From: Gemmatimonadota bacterium
Lineage (GTDB): Bacteria; Gemmatimonadota; Gemmatimonadetes; Gemmatimonadales; Gemmatimonadaceae
DNA: 48,229 bases
Direction of reading: 5' to 3'
Assembly: GCA_021298835.1 (NCBI GenBank)
Contig: JAJTHG010000021.1
Span: forward strand, 1-48,229
Shown: in pieces, positions 16,536-24,970 of the stretch
Numbering within the stretch: position 1 is the first letter of the stretch
Layout of the letters: each line of letters starts with the position of its first letter
The notes under the pieces: generated by a model
Told to the model about the DNA's origin: nothing
The model's input: the letters and a program-made list of their open reading frames with translations, nothing else
Databases searched by the model: none
Position numbers and translations under genes: made by a program

Positions 16536-17029
16536 GGCCGATCACCTGGTCCCATGGGGGGGCCGAGGGTCGTGAGTCCGAACTCGGCGTCGAGTGCCAT
16601 CAGCTGGTCCATGGCGGGGAGCCCGCCCGGCGGTGTCATGGCATCCATCGCCTCGAAGAAGCGATCCAGACCGGCCGGCGTCGTGGTGATCAGGAGTCGG
16701 GCCTCGCGATCGGTGAAGTTCTGGTAGCGATGGGTCACTCCGCGGCGAAGGAAGACCGAGCCACCGGCCCGGACGGTGCGGCGATCTCCATCCAGTTCGA
16801 AGACCAGTTCGCCGTCGAGCACATAGAACCACTCGTCCTCACGGCTGTGCACGTGCAGCGGCGGTCCGGACATGGGTGGCGCCCCGAGATGAAAGCTGGC
16901 GAACTGCCCGCCGCTGTCGTCGCCGGCGACCAGCACGTGCGTGGTTTCCCCGACGATGTTGAGTGGGGCGGCCGATCGGGTCTCGCCGGCGGCGAGCACG
17001 ACGGCGCCGGCGGGGTGGGCGGTGGACAT
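16532..17029 (-). CDS. Cupin-domain protein
   Basis: This is a 165-residue single-domain cupin. The start is ATG read from 17029, with GAGGTG about nine bases upstream. Cupin motif 1 appears as 'PLHVHSREDEWFYVLDGEL' (two His and one Glu that usually bind a metal) and motif 2 as 'GSVFLRRGVTHRYQNF'. The C-terminal tail is helical, 'LDRFFEAMDAM', as in small quercetinase-like or sugar-isomerase-like stand-alone cupins. Enzyme activity cannot be told from sequence alone. It sits 16 bases after tetR and overlaps the start of the following membrane gene, so the three form an operon, probably induced by a small ligand of the TetR protein. Confidence 0.9.
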   Translation of the reverse strand: MSTAHPAGAVVLAAGETRSAAPLNIVGETTHVLVAGDDSGGQFASFHLGAPPMSGPPLHVHSREDEWFYVLDGELVFELDGDRRTVRAGGSVFLRRGVTHRYQNFTDREARLLITTTPAGLDRFFEAMDAMTPPGGLPAMDQLMALDAEFGLTTLGPPMGPGDRP

Positions 17030-17045
17030 GACGGCACCTCGGTGG

Positions 17046-17681
17046 TCAGGGTGAAGGAGCGATGACCGCCCCCGAACGGCGCGGGCGTCGAGCCGGCGTG
17101 AGCGGCGCCGACACCGGTCGGGCGGCGGCGAGAACGGCCTCCATGGTCGCCACCGCCGCATCCTCGGCCGCCTTGGCCGAGAGCTGGCCTCGATCCCGCA
17201 GCATCTGCCAGAACGGTGCGCTGTAGATGGCCACGCACTGCGCGATCAGCGCCGCCTGTTGCGCCCGCGTGAGTTGCGCGAGCCACGGGGCCAGCGCCTC
17301 CCGGAAGGCCTCGCGCCCTTCGGCCGATCCGGCCACGGGGTAGTTGGCGCGCGGCGCCGCGGCCAGCATGGCGCGAGTCAGGGCATTGTTGCGCTCGAAC
17401 TGCGCGAAAAGGCCGCGCAGTTCCGGCACGATGGCGTCGGGGGTCCGCGGCCAGGTGGTGCCGGTGCGGTCGCGGAGCTGCCGCCACACGCCCTGCACCA
17501 GATCGGCCTGGGTCGGGAAGTGGCGGTACACCGTGCGGGCCGAGATGCCGGCCCGCTCGGCGACGATCTCATGCGAGAAGGGGGCCTCGGGCGCGTCACG
17601 CAGCAGCTCGAAGGCCGCCGCCAGGATGCGTTCGGCGGTCTCGGCGCGCAGGCGTGCGTGCGGGCGATCGGCGGCAAGCAT
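17046..17681 (-). CDS. TetR-family transcriptional regulator
   Basis: This is a 211-residue protein from the ATG read at 17681. The frame extends upstream, but that part contains the operator and is unlikely to be translated. The N-terminal TetR helix-turn-helix is clear: 'ERILAAAFELLRD' then 'FSHEIVAERAGISARTVYRHF' split over residues ~18-55. The C-terminal ligand domain is helical and includes 'FAQFERNNALTRAMLAA' and 'AALIAQCVAIYSAPFWQML'. A 35-bp nested palindrome overlaps its start codon, so it should repress itself together with the cupin and membrane genes. The ligand is unknown. Confidence 0.93.
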   Translation of the reverse strand: MLAADRPHARLRAETAERILAAAFELLRDAPEAPFSHEIVAERAGISARTVYRHFPTQADLVQGVWRQLRDRTGTTWPRTPDAIVPELRGLFAQFERNNALTRAMLAAAPRANYPVAGSAEGREAFREALAPWLAQLTRAQQAALIAQCVAIYSAPFWQMLRDRGQLSAKAAEDAAVATMEAVLAAARPVSAPLTPARRPRRSGAVIAPSP

Positions 17682-17715
17682 GACAGTACACTGACATGGT
17701 GTCAGTTGACTGTCA
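17681..17715. promoter_or_regulatory. Nested palindromic operator of tetR
   Basis: The outer arms TGACAGT (17681-17687) and ACTGTCA (17709-17715) and the inner arms ACTGACA (17690-17696) and TGTCAGT (17700-17706) share one centre at 17698. All arms are perfect 7-mers. The site touches the tetR start codon and lies about 50 bases upstream of the divergent sigma-factor gene, so it could also affect that promoter. Confidence 0.75.
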
Positions 17716-17766
17716 AGGAGCGGCCCCGCCGACGGCCTCGGCACCAATCATCGCCCAAAACCGTAC

Positions 17767-18366
17767 ATGCCACTGGCCCGCGCCCCTGCCGGAACCCGCT
17801 CTCCTCTCCCACTCGTGCTCGAACTCCCGCGTGACTGTGTCCAGCGCATCCGCGACGGCGACCTCGAAGCTTTCGAGGCGCTCTTCCGCGCCATGCACCA
17901 GCCGCTTGTCGCCTTCGGTACCCGGTACGTCGGCGACGCCGCCCGCGCCGAGGAGCTCGTGCAGGACATCTTCTTCGCGCTCTGGCAGGGACGGGCCGAG
18001 TGGGTCGTCACCGGCAGCGTCACCGCCTATTTGTACTCCGCCGTTCGCAACCGCGCGCTCAACCTGCGCCGCCGCGACGCCGTCGAGCAGAGCTGGGCCG
18101 ACGACGAGGCGCACGACAGCGTACGCGCCCTGCATCCCGCCCCGACGCGTCCGGACACGGCGCTCGAGACCCTCGAGGCCCGGTCCCGGCTCGAGGCCGC
18201 CATGGACGCCCTTCCCCCCCGCCTCGCACAGGTGATGCTCATGCGCTGGCATGGCGGGCTGAGCTACGCCGAAATCGCCGACACGCTCGGCATCTCGGTC
18301 AAGGGGGTGGAAAACCAGTTGGGGCGGGGCCTGAAGGCCCTGCGGGCGGCGCTCGGCGACGACTAG
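17767..18366 (+). CDS. ECF RNA polymerase sigma factor (FecI-like)
   Basis: This is a 199-residue ECF sigma factor. Sigma region 2 is 'FEALFRAMHQPLVAF' with 'AEELVQDIFFALW' (core binding and -10 recognition). Region 4 is 'LPPRLAQVMLMRWHGGLSY' and 'AEIADTLGISVKGVENQL' (the -35 reading helix-turn-helix). The product should direct RNA polymerase to the receptor operon when its FecR partner signals. The FecR, TonB receptor and DUF4249 genes follow in the same direction, the standard surface-signalling layout. It is divergent from tetR across the palindrome at 17698. Confidence 0.94.
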   Translation: MPLARAPAGTRSPLPLVLELPRDCVQRIRDGDLEAFEALFRAMHQPLVAFGTRYVGDAARAEELVQDIFFALWQGRAEWVVTGSVTAYLYSAVRNRALNLRRRDAVEQSWADDEAHDSVRALHPAPTRPDTALETLEARSRLEAAMDALPPRLAQVMLMRWHGGLSYAEIADTLGISVKGVENQLGRGLKALRAALGDD

Positions 18367-18429
18367 CCGGCAGGGGTTTGTGGGGTTCTGGCCGGGTCGC
18401 GTGTCTCATCCGCAACCCCACCCCACTCC

Positions 18430-19437
18430 ATGTCAAAACAATCCGAGTTCGATCCGCTCCTGATAGACCGCTACCTCGCGGGCGACCTGTCGCCGGCCGA
18501 ACGGGCCCGCGTCGATGCCTGGCTGCAGGCGCATCCCCGCGACGCACAGTTGCTGCGCGAGTTGCCGCGGACCTCGCTTGGTGCCGCGCATTCGGCGAGC
18601 ACCGACGCAGCGTGGCAGGCACTCGCCGCCCGGCTGCAGGCGGCTGGCCAGGACGACCTCTCCGCCCGGCGCGCACGCATGGCCTCCGACGTGCGGCAGC
18701 GGACCGCGTCGCCGTGGCTGCGCCGTGTCACCCGCGTCGCCGCGGCCCTGCTCGTCGTCGTCGGCGGCGTGGCGACGTGGCGTGCGACCCGCGGCGGGTC
18801 GCTCACCGCCCCCCTCGGACGCGATGTCACCTCACAGCTCCCGGACGGCTCCCGCGTGACGCTCGCAGCCGGCAGTACGCTGCGCTGGGGCGCGGGCTTC
18901 GGCCGCGGCGCCCGTGACGTCGCGCTCGAGGGCGAGGGCTACTTCGACGTCGTGCACGACGACGCGCGTCCGTTCCGCGTGCGGACCCGCAACGCGGTCG
19001 CGCAGGACGTGGGCACGCGCTTCGTGGTGCGGGCGTGGCCCGAGCTCCCCGCAGTGGACGTGGCCGTCGAGGAAGGCGTGGTCGCGCTCATGGATACCCT
19101 GCGCCCGCGTATGGACAAGGCGACCCTTCTCAACGCGGGACAGCGCGGCCGGCTGCTCGACACCGGCGTGCAGGTCACCTCGGACGTCGAGTCCGCCCTG
19201 GCCTGGATGCGCGGCGAACTGCTGTTCGACGAGACGCCGCTGGCCGAGGCGCTGCCCGCGATCGGGCGACGCTTCGACGTGACGCTCACTGCCGATCCGG
19301 CGCTCGCGAATCGGCGTCTGACGGCGCGCTTCGCGGCGCAGTCGCTGGACGACGTGCTCGGTGCGCTGCGGCTGGCGCTTGGCGTGCGGGTCGAGACCAC
19401 TGGAAAGACCGTCTTCATCGCGCCGGAGGCCCCGTGA
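18430..19437 (+). CDS. FecR-type anti-sigma / signal transducer
   Basis: This is a 335-residue inner-membrane protein. The cytoplasmic N-terminus has 'LLIDRYLAGDLSPAERARV', the sigma-binding zinc-finger-like DUF4880 region. A single membrane segment at ~98-116 contains 'VAAALLVVVGGVATW'. A periplasmic FecR domain occupies ~130-225 ('TSQLPDGSRVTLAAGSTL', 'GEGYFDVVHDDARPFRV', 'DVGTRFVVRA'). A DUF4974/STN-like C-terminal module follows at ~255-330 ('ELLFDETPLAEALPAIGRRF'), which would contact the receptor's signalling domain. It lies 63 bases after the sigma gene and overlaps the receptor start by three bases. Confidence 0.94.
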   Translation: MSKQSEFDPLLIDRYLAGDLSPAERARVDAWLQAHPRDAQLLRELPRTSLGAAHSASTDAAWQALAARLQAAGQDDLSARRARMASDVRQRTASPWLRRVTRVAAALLVVVGGVATWRATRGGSLTAPLGRDVTSQLPDGSRVTLAAGSTLRWGAGFGRGARDVALEGEGYFDVVHDDARPFRVRTRNAVAQDVGTRFVVRAWPELPAVDVAVEEGVVALMDTLRPRMDKATLLNAGQRGRLLDTGVQVTSDVESALAWMRGELLFDETPLAEALPAIGRRFDVTLTADPALANRRLTARFAAQSLDDVLGALRLALGVRVETTGKTVFIAPEAP

Positions 19438-22181
19438 CCACGCCCATGATCCTGCGGAGCTTCCTCCTCGCGTTCGGCGCGGCGTCGCTGCTCGGCGCGC
19501 AGCCGAGCCCCGCGCCGGACGCCGGCGCGCTGCCGACTGGCTACCGCCGTCTGGCCGACGTGACGGACCTGCGCGGTCCGCTCTCCGCGCCCGTCACGCT
19601 CGACCTCGCGCAGGTGCCCCTGAAGGACGCCCTGCGGCAGGTCGCGCTGCAGGCCGGCCTGTCGTACGCGGCCGACCCGGCGCAGCCCGGCATGGAGTCG
19701 CCGCGCTCGCTCAAGGTGAGCGGCGCCCCCGCGCACCGGGCGATCACCCTCCTGCTCGACGGCACGCCATTCCAGCCGCTGGTGGGCCCGCGCGGGCAAC
19801 TGGCGCTGCAGTACCGGGGGACCGGTCGTGAGGCGCGGCCGTCCACACCGGCGAAGCGCGTGCGCATCAGCGGCTACGTGCGGAGTGCGGCCTCGGGCGA
19901 AATCCTGCGCCGGGCCCGGGTCTCCGCGGACGACGAGGCCGTGCGCGTCGAGTCGAACGACGACGGCTTCTACTCGCTGCTGCTCGCGGAGGGCACGCAC
20001 CGGCTGGTCGTCCGCGCGCTCGGGTACGTGCCCTTCGACACGGTTCTCACGCTCACCGAGGACCTCACCCGCACCGTGCAGCTGCGGCGGCGCGAGGTGC
20101 AGCTGGCGACGGTCTCCGTGCAGGCGAGCCGCTCGGGAGACGATCGCCCGGACCTCGATCCGCGGACGCCGGACATGAGCGTCGTGCGACTGGACCTCCC
20201 GGCCGTCCGGCTGCTGCCGCCGGTCCTGGGCGAGGCCGACCCGATTCGCAGTCTCACCCTCCTGCCCGGCGTCTCGCTGTCGAGCGATGCCTCGACCGCC
20301 TTCAGCGTCCGCGGTGGTGCCGCCGACCAGAACCTCTTCCTGCTCGACGAAGCCACGGTGTACAACCCGAACCACATCCTCGGCTTCCTGAGCACGTTCA
20401 ACGCCGACGCGATCGACGACGTGACGCTGTACAAGGGCGCCATTCCGGCCCGCTTCGGCGGGCGCCTCTCGTCGGTGGTGGACGTGCGCCAGCGCGAAGG
20501 CAACGTGAACAAGTTCACGGGCTCGGCCTCGCTCGGGCTGCTCGCCGGCCGCGGGCTGGTGGAAGGACCGCTGCCGAAGAAGGTCGGCTCCTTCATGATC
20601 GCCGCGCGCCGGTCGTGGGCCGACCTCTTCACCGGCCTCTCGAGCGATCCGACCATCCGGGCGACCACGGCGTACTTCTACGACGTCAACGCCAAGACGA
20701 ACGTGCGCCTCGGCTCGTCCGGTGCGCTGATGCTCTCGGGGTATCTCGGGCGCGACCGCTTCGCCGGGATCGGCGACCTCGGCGCCGGCTGGGGCAACCG
20801 GGCGCTGACGCTCCGCTGGAACCAGGCGCTGCGCAGCAACCTGTTCTCGAAGGTGACCGCCGCGTGGGGCGACTACGACTACCGCCTCGACATCCTCACC
20901 GGCACGAGCGACAGCATCCGGTGGAACTCGCGCATCGGCAGTCTGAACGTGCGGGTGGACGAGACCTGGTATCTCTCGCCGACCAACACCGTGGAGTTCG
21001 GGGCCGAGCTCACGAGCCAGCGCATCAACCCCGGTGACCTCCTGCCGGTAGGGGCGAACAACGCGTACAACCCGCGCCGGATCGAGCGGCGCAACACCCT
21101 GATGCCGGCGGCGTGGATCGGCCAGGAGCTGGGGATCGGGTCGCGAGTGTCGGTGCGCTACGGGCTGCGGGTGGCGGGCTTCGAGCGGCGCGGTCCGGCG
21201 ACGGTGTACTCGTACGTCAACGACGCGCCGGTGGTCTATTCGGAGGCCCTCGGGCGCTACGAGCCCGGCGTCGTGCGCGACAGCACGCGGTTCGGCAGCA
21301 GCGCGCGTCTCGCCACGCGCACGGCGCTCGAGCCCCGCGTCTCGGGCCGCGTCATGCTCACCGAGACGTCGAGTCTGAAGGCCAGCTACGCGCGGACCCA
21401 GCAGTTCCTGCTGCTCGTGTCGAACACCAACTCGATCAGCCCGCTCGACGTGTGGGAGCCGGCCGGTCAGTGGATCAAGCCGCTGCTGGCCGACCAGTAC
21501 GCGGTGGGCTACAGCGCGACGCGCGGCGGCGTCGAACTGTCGGTCGAGGGCTTCTACCGGCAGGCGCGCAACGTCGTGGACTTCATTGACGGGGCGGACG
21601 TGCTGCTCAACCCGCGCATCGAGACGCAGATGGTGCAGGGTCAGGGGCGCGCATACGGGCTCGAGCTGCTGGCTCGGCGGTCGCAGGGTACGGTGACGGG
21701 CTGGATCAGCTACACGCTCGGAAGGTCCGAGCAGCGGTTCACCCGGGGCGGCAACCGCGGCGGCGGCATCAACGGTGGCAACTGGTACCCGACGCCGTTC
21801 GACAAGACGCACAACCTGAACGTCGTCGCCCTCCGCTCGCTCGGCCCGAAGTCGAAGTGGACCCTCGGCAGCACGTTCACCCTGGCCACCGGCCTGCCGG
21901 CGACGTTCCCGACTTCGCGCTACCAGGTGGACGGGCTGCTCGCGACGGAATACGGCGCGCGCAACGCCGGACGCCTCCCCCTGTACCATCGCCTCGACCT
22001 CTCCGCCACGCGGAAGACCAGGCGCGGCGAGTGGCAGTTCGGTCTGCTCAACGCGTACAACCGCTTCAATGCGCAGGCGCTGCGGTTCCGCCAGCGCGAG
22101 GGTCAGCCCCTCGTCACCGAAGCGGTCCAGACGGCGATCTTCGGCATCGTGCCCAGCGTCGCCTACACCTTCAACTTCTGA
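19434..22181 (+). CDS. TonB-dependent outer-membrane receptor with STN signalling domain
   Basis: The chosen GTG start overlaps the FecR stop and has GGAGG four bases upstream; ATG 19446 is an alternative. A signal peptide ('ILRSFLLAFGAASLLGA') leads. An STN domain at ~55-125 ('DLAQVPLKDALRQVALQAG') talks to FecR. A carboxypeptidase-regulatory-like beta domain follows at ~142-228 ('RISGYVRSAASGE', 'HRLVVRALGYVPFDT'). The plug at ~245-360 has 'FSVRGGAADQNLFLLDEA' and 'LYKGAIPARFGGRLSSVVDV'. A 22-strand-type barrel then runs to the terminal 'AYTFNF'. The domain order is that of Bacteroidota-style receptors. Cargo cannot be named, but iron chelates or a peptide/oligosaccharide are the usual options. 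Confidence 0.95.
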   Translation: MTTPMILRSFLLAFGAASLLGAQPSPAPDAGALPTGYRRLADVTDLRGPLSAPVTLDLAQVPLKDALRQVALQAGLSYAADPAQPGMESPRSLKVSGAPAHRAITLLLDGTPFQPLVGPRGQLALQYRGTGREARPSTPAKRVRISGYVRSAASGEILRRARVSADDEAVRVESNDDGFYSLLLAEGTHRLVVRALGYVPFDTVLTLTEDLTRTVQLRRREVQLATVSVQASRSGDDRPDLDPRTPDMSVVRLDLPAVRLLPPVLGEADPIRSLTLLPGVSLSSDASTAFSVRGGAADQNLFLLDEATVYNPNHILGFLSTFNADAIDDVTLYKGAIPARFGGRLSSVVDVRQREGNVNKFTGSASLGLLAGRGLVEGPLPKKVGSFMIAARRSWADLFTGLSSDPTIRATTAYFYDVNAKTNVRLGSSGALMLSGYLGRDRFAGIGDLGAGWGNRALTLRWNQALRSNLFSKVTAAWGDYDYRLDILTGTSDSIRWNSRIGSLNVRVDETWYLSPTNTVEFGAELTSQRINPGDLLPVGANNAYNPRRIERRNTLMPAAWIGQELGIGSRVSVRYGLRVAGFERRGPATVYSYVNDAPVVYSEALGRYEPGVVRDSTRFGSSARLATRTALEPRVSGRVMLTETSSLKASYARTQQFLLLVSNTNSISPLDVWEPAGQWIKPLLADQYAVGYSATRGGVELSVEGFYRQARNVVDFIDGADVLLNPRIETQMVQGQGRAYGLELLARRSQGTVTGWISYTLGRSEQRFTRGGNRGGGINGGNWYPTPFDKTHNLNVVALRSLGPKSKWTLGSTFTLATGLPATFPTSRYQVDGLLATEYGARNAGRLPLYHRLDLSATRKTRRGEWQFGLLNAYNRFNAQALRFRQREGQPLVTEAVQTAIFGIVPSVAYTFNF

Positions 22182-22188
22182 GAGCTCC

Positions 22189-23049
22189 ATGCCGAATCGC
22201 GGCGTGCTGCCGTTGCTGCTCCTGTCGTCCCTCGTCCTCGCGGGCTGCGAGCGGGTCGTGAACGTGAGCGGCCTCGACTACCAACCGCGCCTCGTGGTCG
22301 AGGCGCGGCTCGAACGGGAACGGACGGCCTCATCGGCCGATCAGGTGATCCGCCTCAGTGTCACGCAGGACGTCTTCGCCACAGTGTCGCAGTCCGCGGC
22401 GCGCGGCGCGACGGTGCGCGTGCTGGATGACGCCAATCAGGCCACGGTGTTCGTCGAGTCGTCGCAGGAACCCGGCACCTACCGGGCCGCGGCGATGGCC
22501 CTGCCGGCGGGCCGCCCGGTGACGCTCGAGATCGTCTGGGGAGGCGATACCTACCGTTCCACCGAGGTGATGCAACCCGGCGTGGCGATGGACTCGCTGT
22601 TCTTCAAGTCGGAATTCGACGAGGTGGACACCGGGCAGAACTGGCGCGCCACGATCGCGGTGCAGGATCCCGCGGCCCAGCGGAACTTCTACGTCTGGGA
22701 CCAGTGGATCGACGGGCGGCGACTGGTGTCGCCCGACAGCGAGGAAGTCACGCGCATCGTGCTGTCGGACGACCAGTTCAACGGCGCAAAGGTGCGCCAG
22801 TTCCAGCCGTACTCCGATTGGCTCGTCCGGCCCGGCCAGCACGTGCGCGTGCGGCAGCTGTCCATCTCCGAGCAGGGATATCGGTACTTCGTGGCGCTGT
22901 CGGCGCAGACCAACAACACCGGGACGCCGTTCGGCGTGCCGGTCAGCAGCGTCCGCGGGAACGTGGCGAACATCACGAACCCGTCGAAACGCGCGGTCGG
23001 CTACTTCATTGCCGGCGAGTACTCGGAGCTGGAGCGACGGGTGCCGTAG
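22189..23049 (+). CDS. DUF4249-family outer-membrane lipoprotein
   Basis: This is a 286-residue protein starting seven bases after the receptor stop. It has a lipoprotein signal 'GVLPLLLLSSLVLAGC' with lipobox L-A-G-C. The mature part begins with beta strands ('PRLVVEARLERERT', 'IRLSVTQDVFATV', 'ATVRVLDDANQATVFVESS'), then 'YRSTEVMQPGVAMDSLFF' and ends 'KRAVGYFIAGEYSELERRVP'. This is the layout of DUF4249 proteins, which are known as partners of TonB receptors of this class. It probably sits in the outer membrane as a lid or accessory of the receptor. Function of the family is not established experimentally to my knowledge. Confidence 0.87.
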   Translation: MPNRGVLPLLLLSSLVLAGCERVVNVSGLDYQPRLVVEARLERERTASSADQVIRLSVTQDVFATVSQSAARGATVRVLDDANQATVFVESSQEPGTYRAAAMALPAGRPVTLEIVWGGDTYRSTEVMQPGVAMDSLFFKSEFDEVDTGQNWRATIAVQDPAAQRNFYVWDQWIDGRRLVSPDSEEVTRIVLSDDQFNGAKVRQFQPYSDWLVRPGQHVRVRQLSISEQGYRYFVALSAQTNNTGTPFGVPVSSVRGNVANITNPSKRAVGYFIAGEYSELERRVP

Positions 23050-23074
23050 GCGCGGGGAAGTTCGCGAAGCACGA

Positions 23075-23119
23075 ACGGACGGCCGGGGCTCCACCCTTCA
23101 TGGAGCTCCGGCCGTCCGT
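23075..23119. terminator. Long bidirectional terminator hairpin
   Basis: The two 19-base arms, 23075-23093 and 23101-23119, pair with a single G/T wobble around a 7-base loop. It lies between the convergent DUF4249 gene and the Tat-exported gene. There is no strong T-run, but the stem is long and GC-rich. Confidence 0.75.
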
Positions 23120-23146
23120 TGCAGGGCGGCAAGACGGCCGCCGGCC

Positions 23147-23887
23147 CTACCCGCCGCAGCCGAACGTGTACCCCTTCTCCTGCGCGCGCCCGAGCGCGAC
23201 GATCCCCGTCGCCATCAGGTGAGCGTTCAGCACGAGGTGCGTCGCGAGATCCTGCCGCACCGCTTCGACCGCCTGCTCGTCGGCCGTCGCCCCCGCGATC
23301 GCCGAGGCGAGCCCGGTCATCGTCCCGTTGCAGACGGCGAAGTGCGCCCCGAAGTCGGTGAGCTCCTTCCACTGGATGCCCTGCGTCAGCGCGTCGCCCC
23401 CGGGGGTGCGCAGGAACGGGTTGAACGTGAACGGCTTCCCCGTGGACGGGTCGGGCTTCGTCTGCTGGCCGAAGAGCGGGTACTTGCCCCACACGTAGTC
23501 GTCGAAGCCGAAGATCGTCGCTCCCGACCGCAGGATGAGCACCGCGCCGAGCTGGTTCGGCTTGAGCCCGTAGCCGGATTCGTTCGAGCGGAACCAGTTG
23601 CCGCAGTAGCGCCCGGCGTTCAGGACGCCCGACAGCGTGAAGGCGTCGAACACCATCCGGTGCCCGCGCGGCAGGGCGTCGAGCCAGGCGTCCTCGGCAT
23701 GCACGAGCGGCGTGGTCGGCGCGGTCGGCGCGGTCGGCGCTGCGGCCTGGCTGCCCTTGGGCGCGCGGCGCGGGGGCTGCGCGCCGATCGAGGCCAGCGC
23801 GCCGGCGCCGACGGAAGTCCCGCCGACGAACGTGGCGAGGCGGGCGAGGAAGCCGCGGCGCGTGCCGGGCGTGGACGACGAATCCAT
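23147..23887 (-). CDS. Tat-exported DsrE-like protein
   Basis: This is a 246-residue protein starting at the ATG read from 23887. The N-terminus 'TRRGFLARLATFVGGTSVG' is a twin-arginine signal (R-R-x-F-L). After an Ala/Pro/Thr linker comes a compact domain: 'HRMVFDAFTLSGVLNAGRY', 'YGLKPNQLGAVLILRSGAT', 'DFGAHFAVCNGTMTGLASAI' and 'GIVALGRAQEKGYTFGCGG'. The strand-helix pattern with one Cys after 'HFAV' and the end 'ALGRAQEKGYTF' resembles secreted DsrE/DsrF-like proteins seen in soil bacteria. The Cys could be catalytic or redox-active. The gene follows the aldo/keto reductase by 34 bases and is probably cotranscribed. The family call is from pattern memory and should be treated as probable. 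Confidence 0.68.
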   Translation of the reverse strand: MDSSSTPGTRRGFLARLATFVGGTSVGAGALASIGAQPPRRAPKGSQAAAPTAPTAPTTPLVHAEDAWLDALPRGHRMVFDAFTLSGVLNAGRYCGNWFRSNESGYGLKPNQLGAVLILRSGATIFGFDDYVWGKYPLFGQQTKPDPSTGKPFTFNPFLRTPGGDALTQGIQWKELTDFGAHFAVCNGTMTGLASAIAGATADEQAVEAVRQDLATHLVLNAHLMATGIVALGRAQEKGYTFGCGG

Positions 23888-23921
23888 GCGAGACTCCAGG
23901 TCGGGGTGCGGTCGGCGGCGG

Positions 23922-24959
23922 TCAGCGAACGAGTCCGTCCTGCGCCCCGCCGAACATGAGATCCTGTACGTTCTTCGACGCCAGGAAGTTTTGCGGGAAC
24001 CGCAGCGGAACGGCGCTGGCCTCGTCGAGCGCCGCCGCCGCGTCGTCGGGGAGCTCCCACTCCAGCGCCGCGAGGTTCTCGCGGAACTGCGCCAGCGACC
24101 GTGCCCCGACGATCGGGAACAGGTCGGCCCCCTGGCGCCGCACCCAGTTGAGCGCCACCTGCGCCGGGGGCTTCCCCAGCCGCGCCGAGACGGCATCCAC
24201 CGCCCGCGCGATCGCGAGGGTCCGCTCGTTCACCTGCAGCGACGTCTGCGGGTTCATCCGCTTCGGCTCCGCCGCCCGCGCGGCATCGGTGTACTTGCCC
24301 GTCAGCAGCCCGCGCCCGAGCGGCGACCACGGTGTCACGGGAAGCCCCAGGTGCCGCGCCATCGGCAGCAGCTCGTGCTCGACCTCGCGGGTCACCAGCG
24401 AATACTCCACCTGCAGCGCCGTGAACGGTGTCCACCCGGCCCACTCGGCCATCGTGTGCATCCGGCTCGCGACCCACGCGGGGGCGTCGCTGATCCCGAC
24501 GTGCAGCACCTTCCCCAACCGCACCTGATCGTCGAGCGCGCGCACGACGTCCTCGAGCGGCGTCACCCCGTCCCACGCGTGGATCCACAGCAGGTCCACG
24601 TGCGACGTGCCGAGCCGGCGGAGCGATCCCTCGAGCGACCGGACGAGGTTCTTCCGGTGGTTGCCGGCGAAGTTGAGGTCGCCCTTGCGGTCGACCAGCG
24701 TGTACTTGGTCGCGACGACGAAGTGGTCGCGGTCGGCGGCGATGCACTCGCCGACGAGGCGCTCCGAGGTGCCCTCGGTGTAGCGGTTCGCGGTGTCCAC
24801 GAAGTTGCCGCCGGCCCCGGCGTAGGCGTCGAAGATGCGGCGGGACTCGGCGGCGTCGGCGCCGGTGCCCCACTCGGTGCCGAAGGTCATCGTGCCGAGG
24901 CAGAGCTCGGAGACCCGCAGTCCCGAGCGGCCCAGCAGGTGGTGGCGAAGCGTACGCAT
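23922..24959 (-). CDS. Aldo/keto reductase
   Basis: This is a 345-residue NADPH-dependent oxidoreductase with a TIM barrel. Family features: 'GLRVSELCLGTMTFGTEWG' at the start, 'GNFVDTANRYTEGTSE' (catalytic Asp and Tyr), 'VVATKYTL' (catalytic Lys), 'HVDLLWIHAWD' (His of the tetrad), 'ISDAPAWV', 'LQVEYSLVTREVE', 'WSPLGRGLLTGKY' and 'FPIVGARSLAQFRENLAAL' (cofactor phosphate site). It is of the YajO/potassium-channel beta-like clan. Substrate unknown. Its start codon is only 11 bases from that of the divergent M20 gene, so the promoters must overlap coding sequence. The Tat-exported gene follows. Confidence 0.95.
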   Translation of the reverse strand: MRTLRHHLLGRSGLRVSELCLGTMTFGTEWGTGADAAESRRIFDAYAGAGGNFVDTANRYTEGTSERLVGECIAADRDHFVVATKYTLVDRKGDLNFAGNHRKNLVRSLEGSLRRLGTSHVDLLWIHAWDGVTPLEDVVRALDDQVRLGKVLHVGISDAPAWVASRMHTMAEWAGWTPFTALQVEYSLVTREVEHELLPMARHLGLPVTPWSPLGRGLLTGKYTDAARAAEPKRMNPQTSLQVNERTLAIARAVDAVSARLGKPPAQVALNWVRRQGADLFPIVGARSLAQFRENLAALEWELPDDAAAALDEASAVPLRFPQNFLASKNVQDLMFGGAQDGLVR

Positions 24960-24970
24960 GCGCGTAAGGT

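Noticed and set aside
18939..22190. 1083-codon minus-strand frame
   Set aside because: Complete shadow of the TonB receptor gene; rich in Arg, Val and Glu, without domains.
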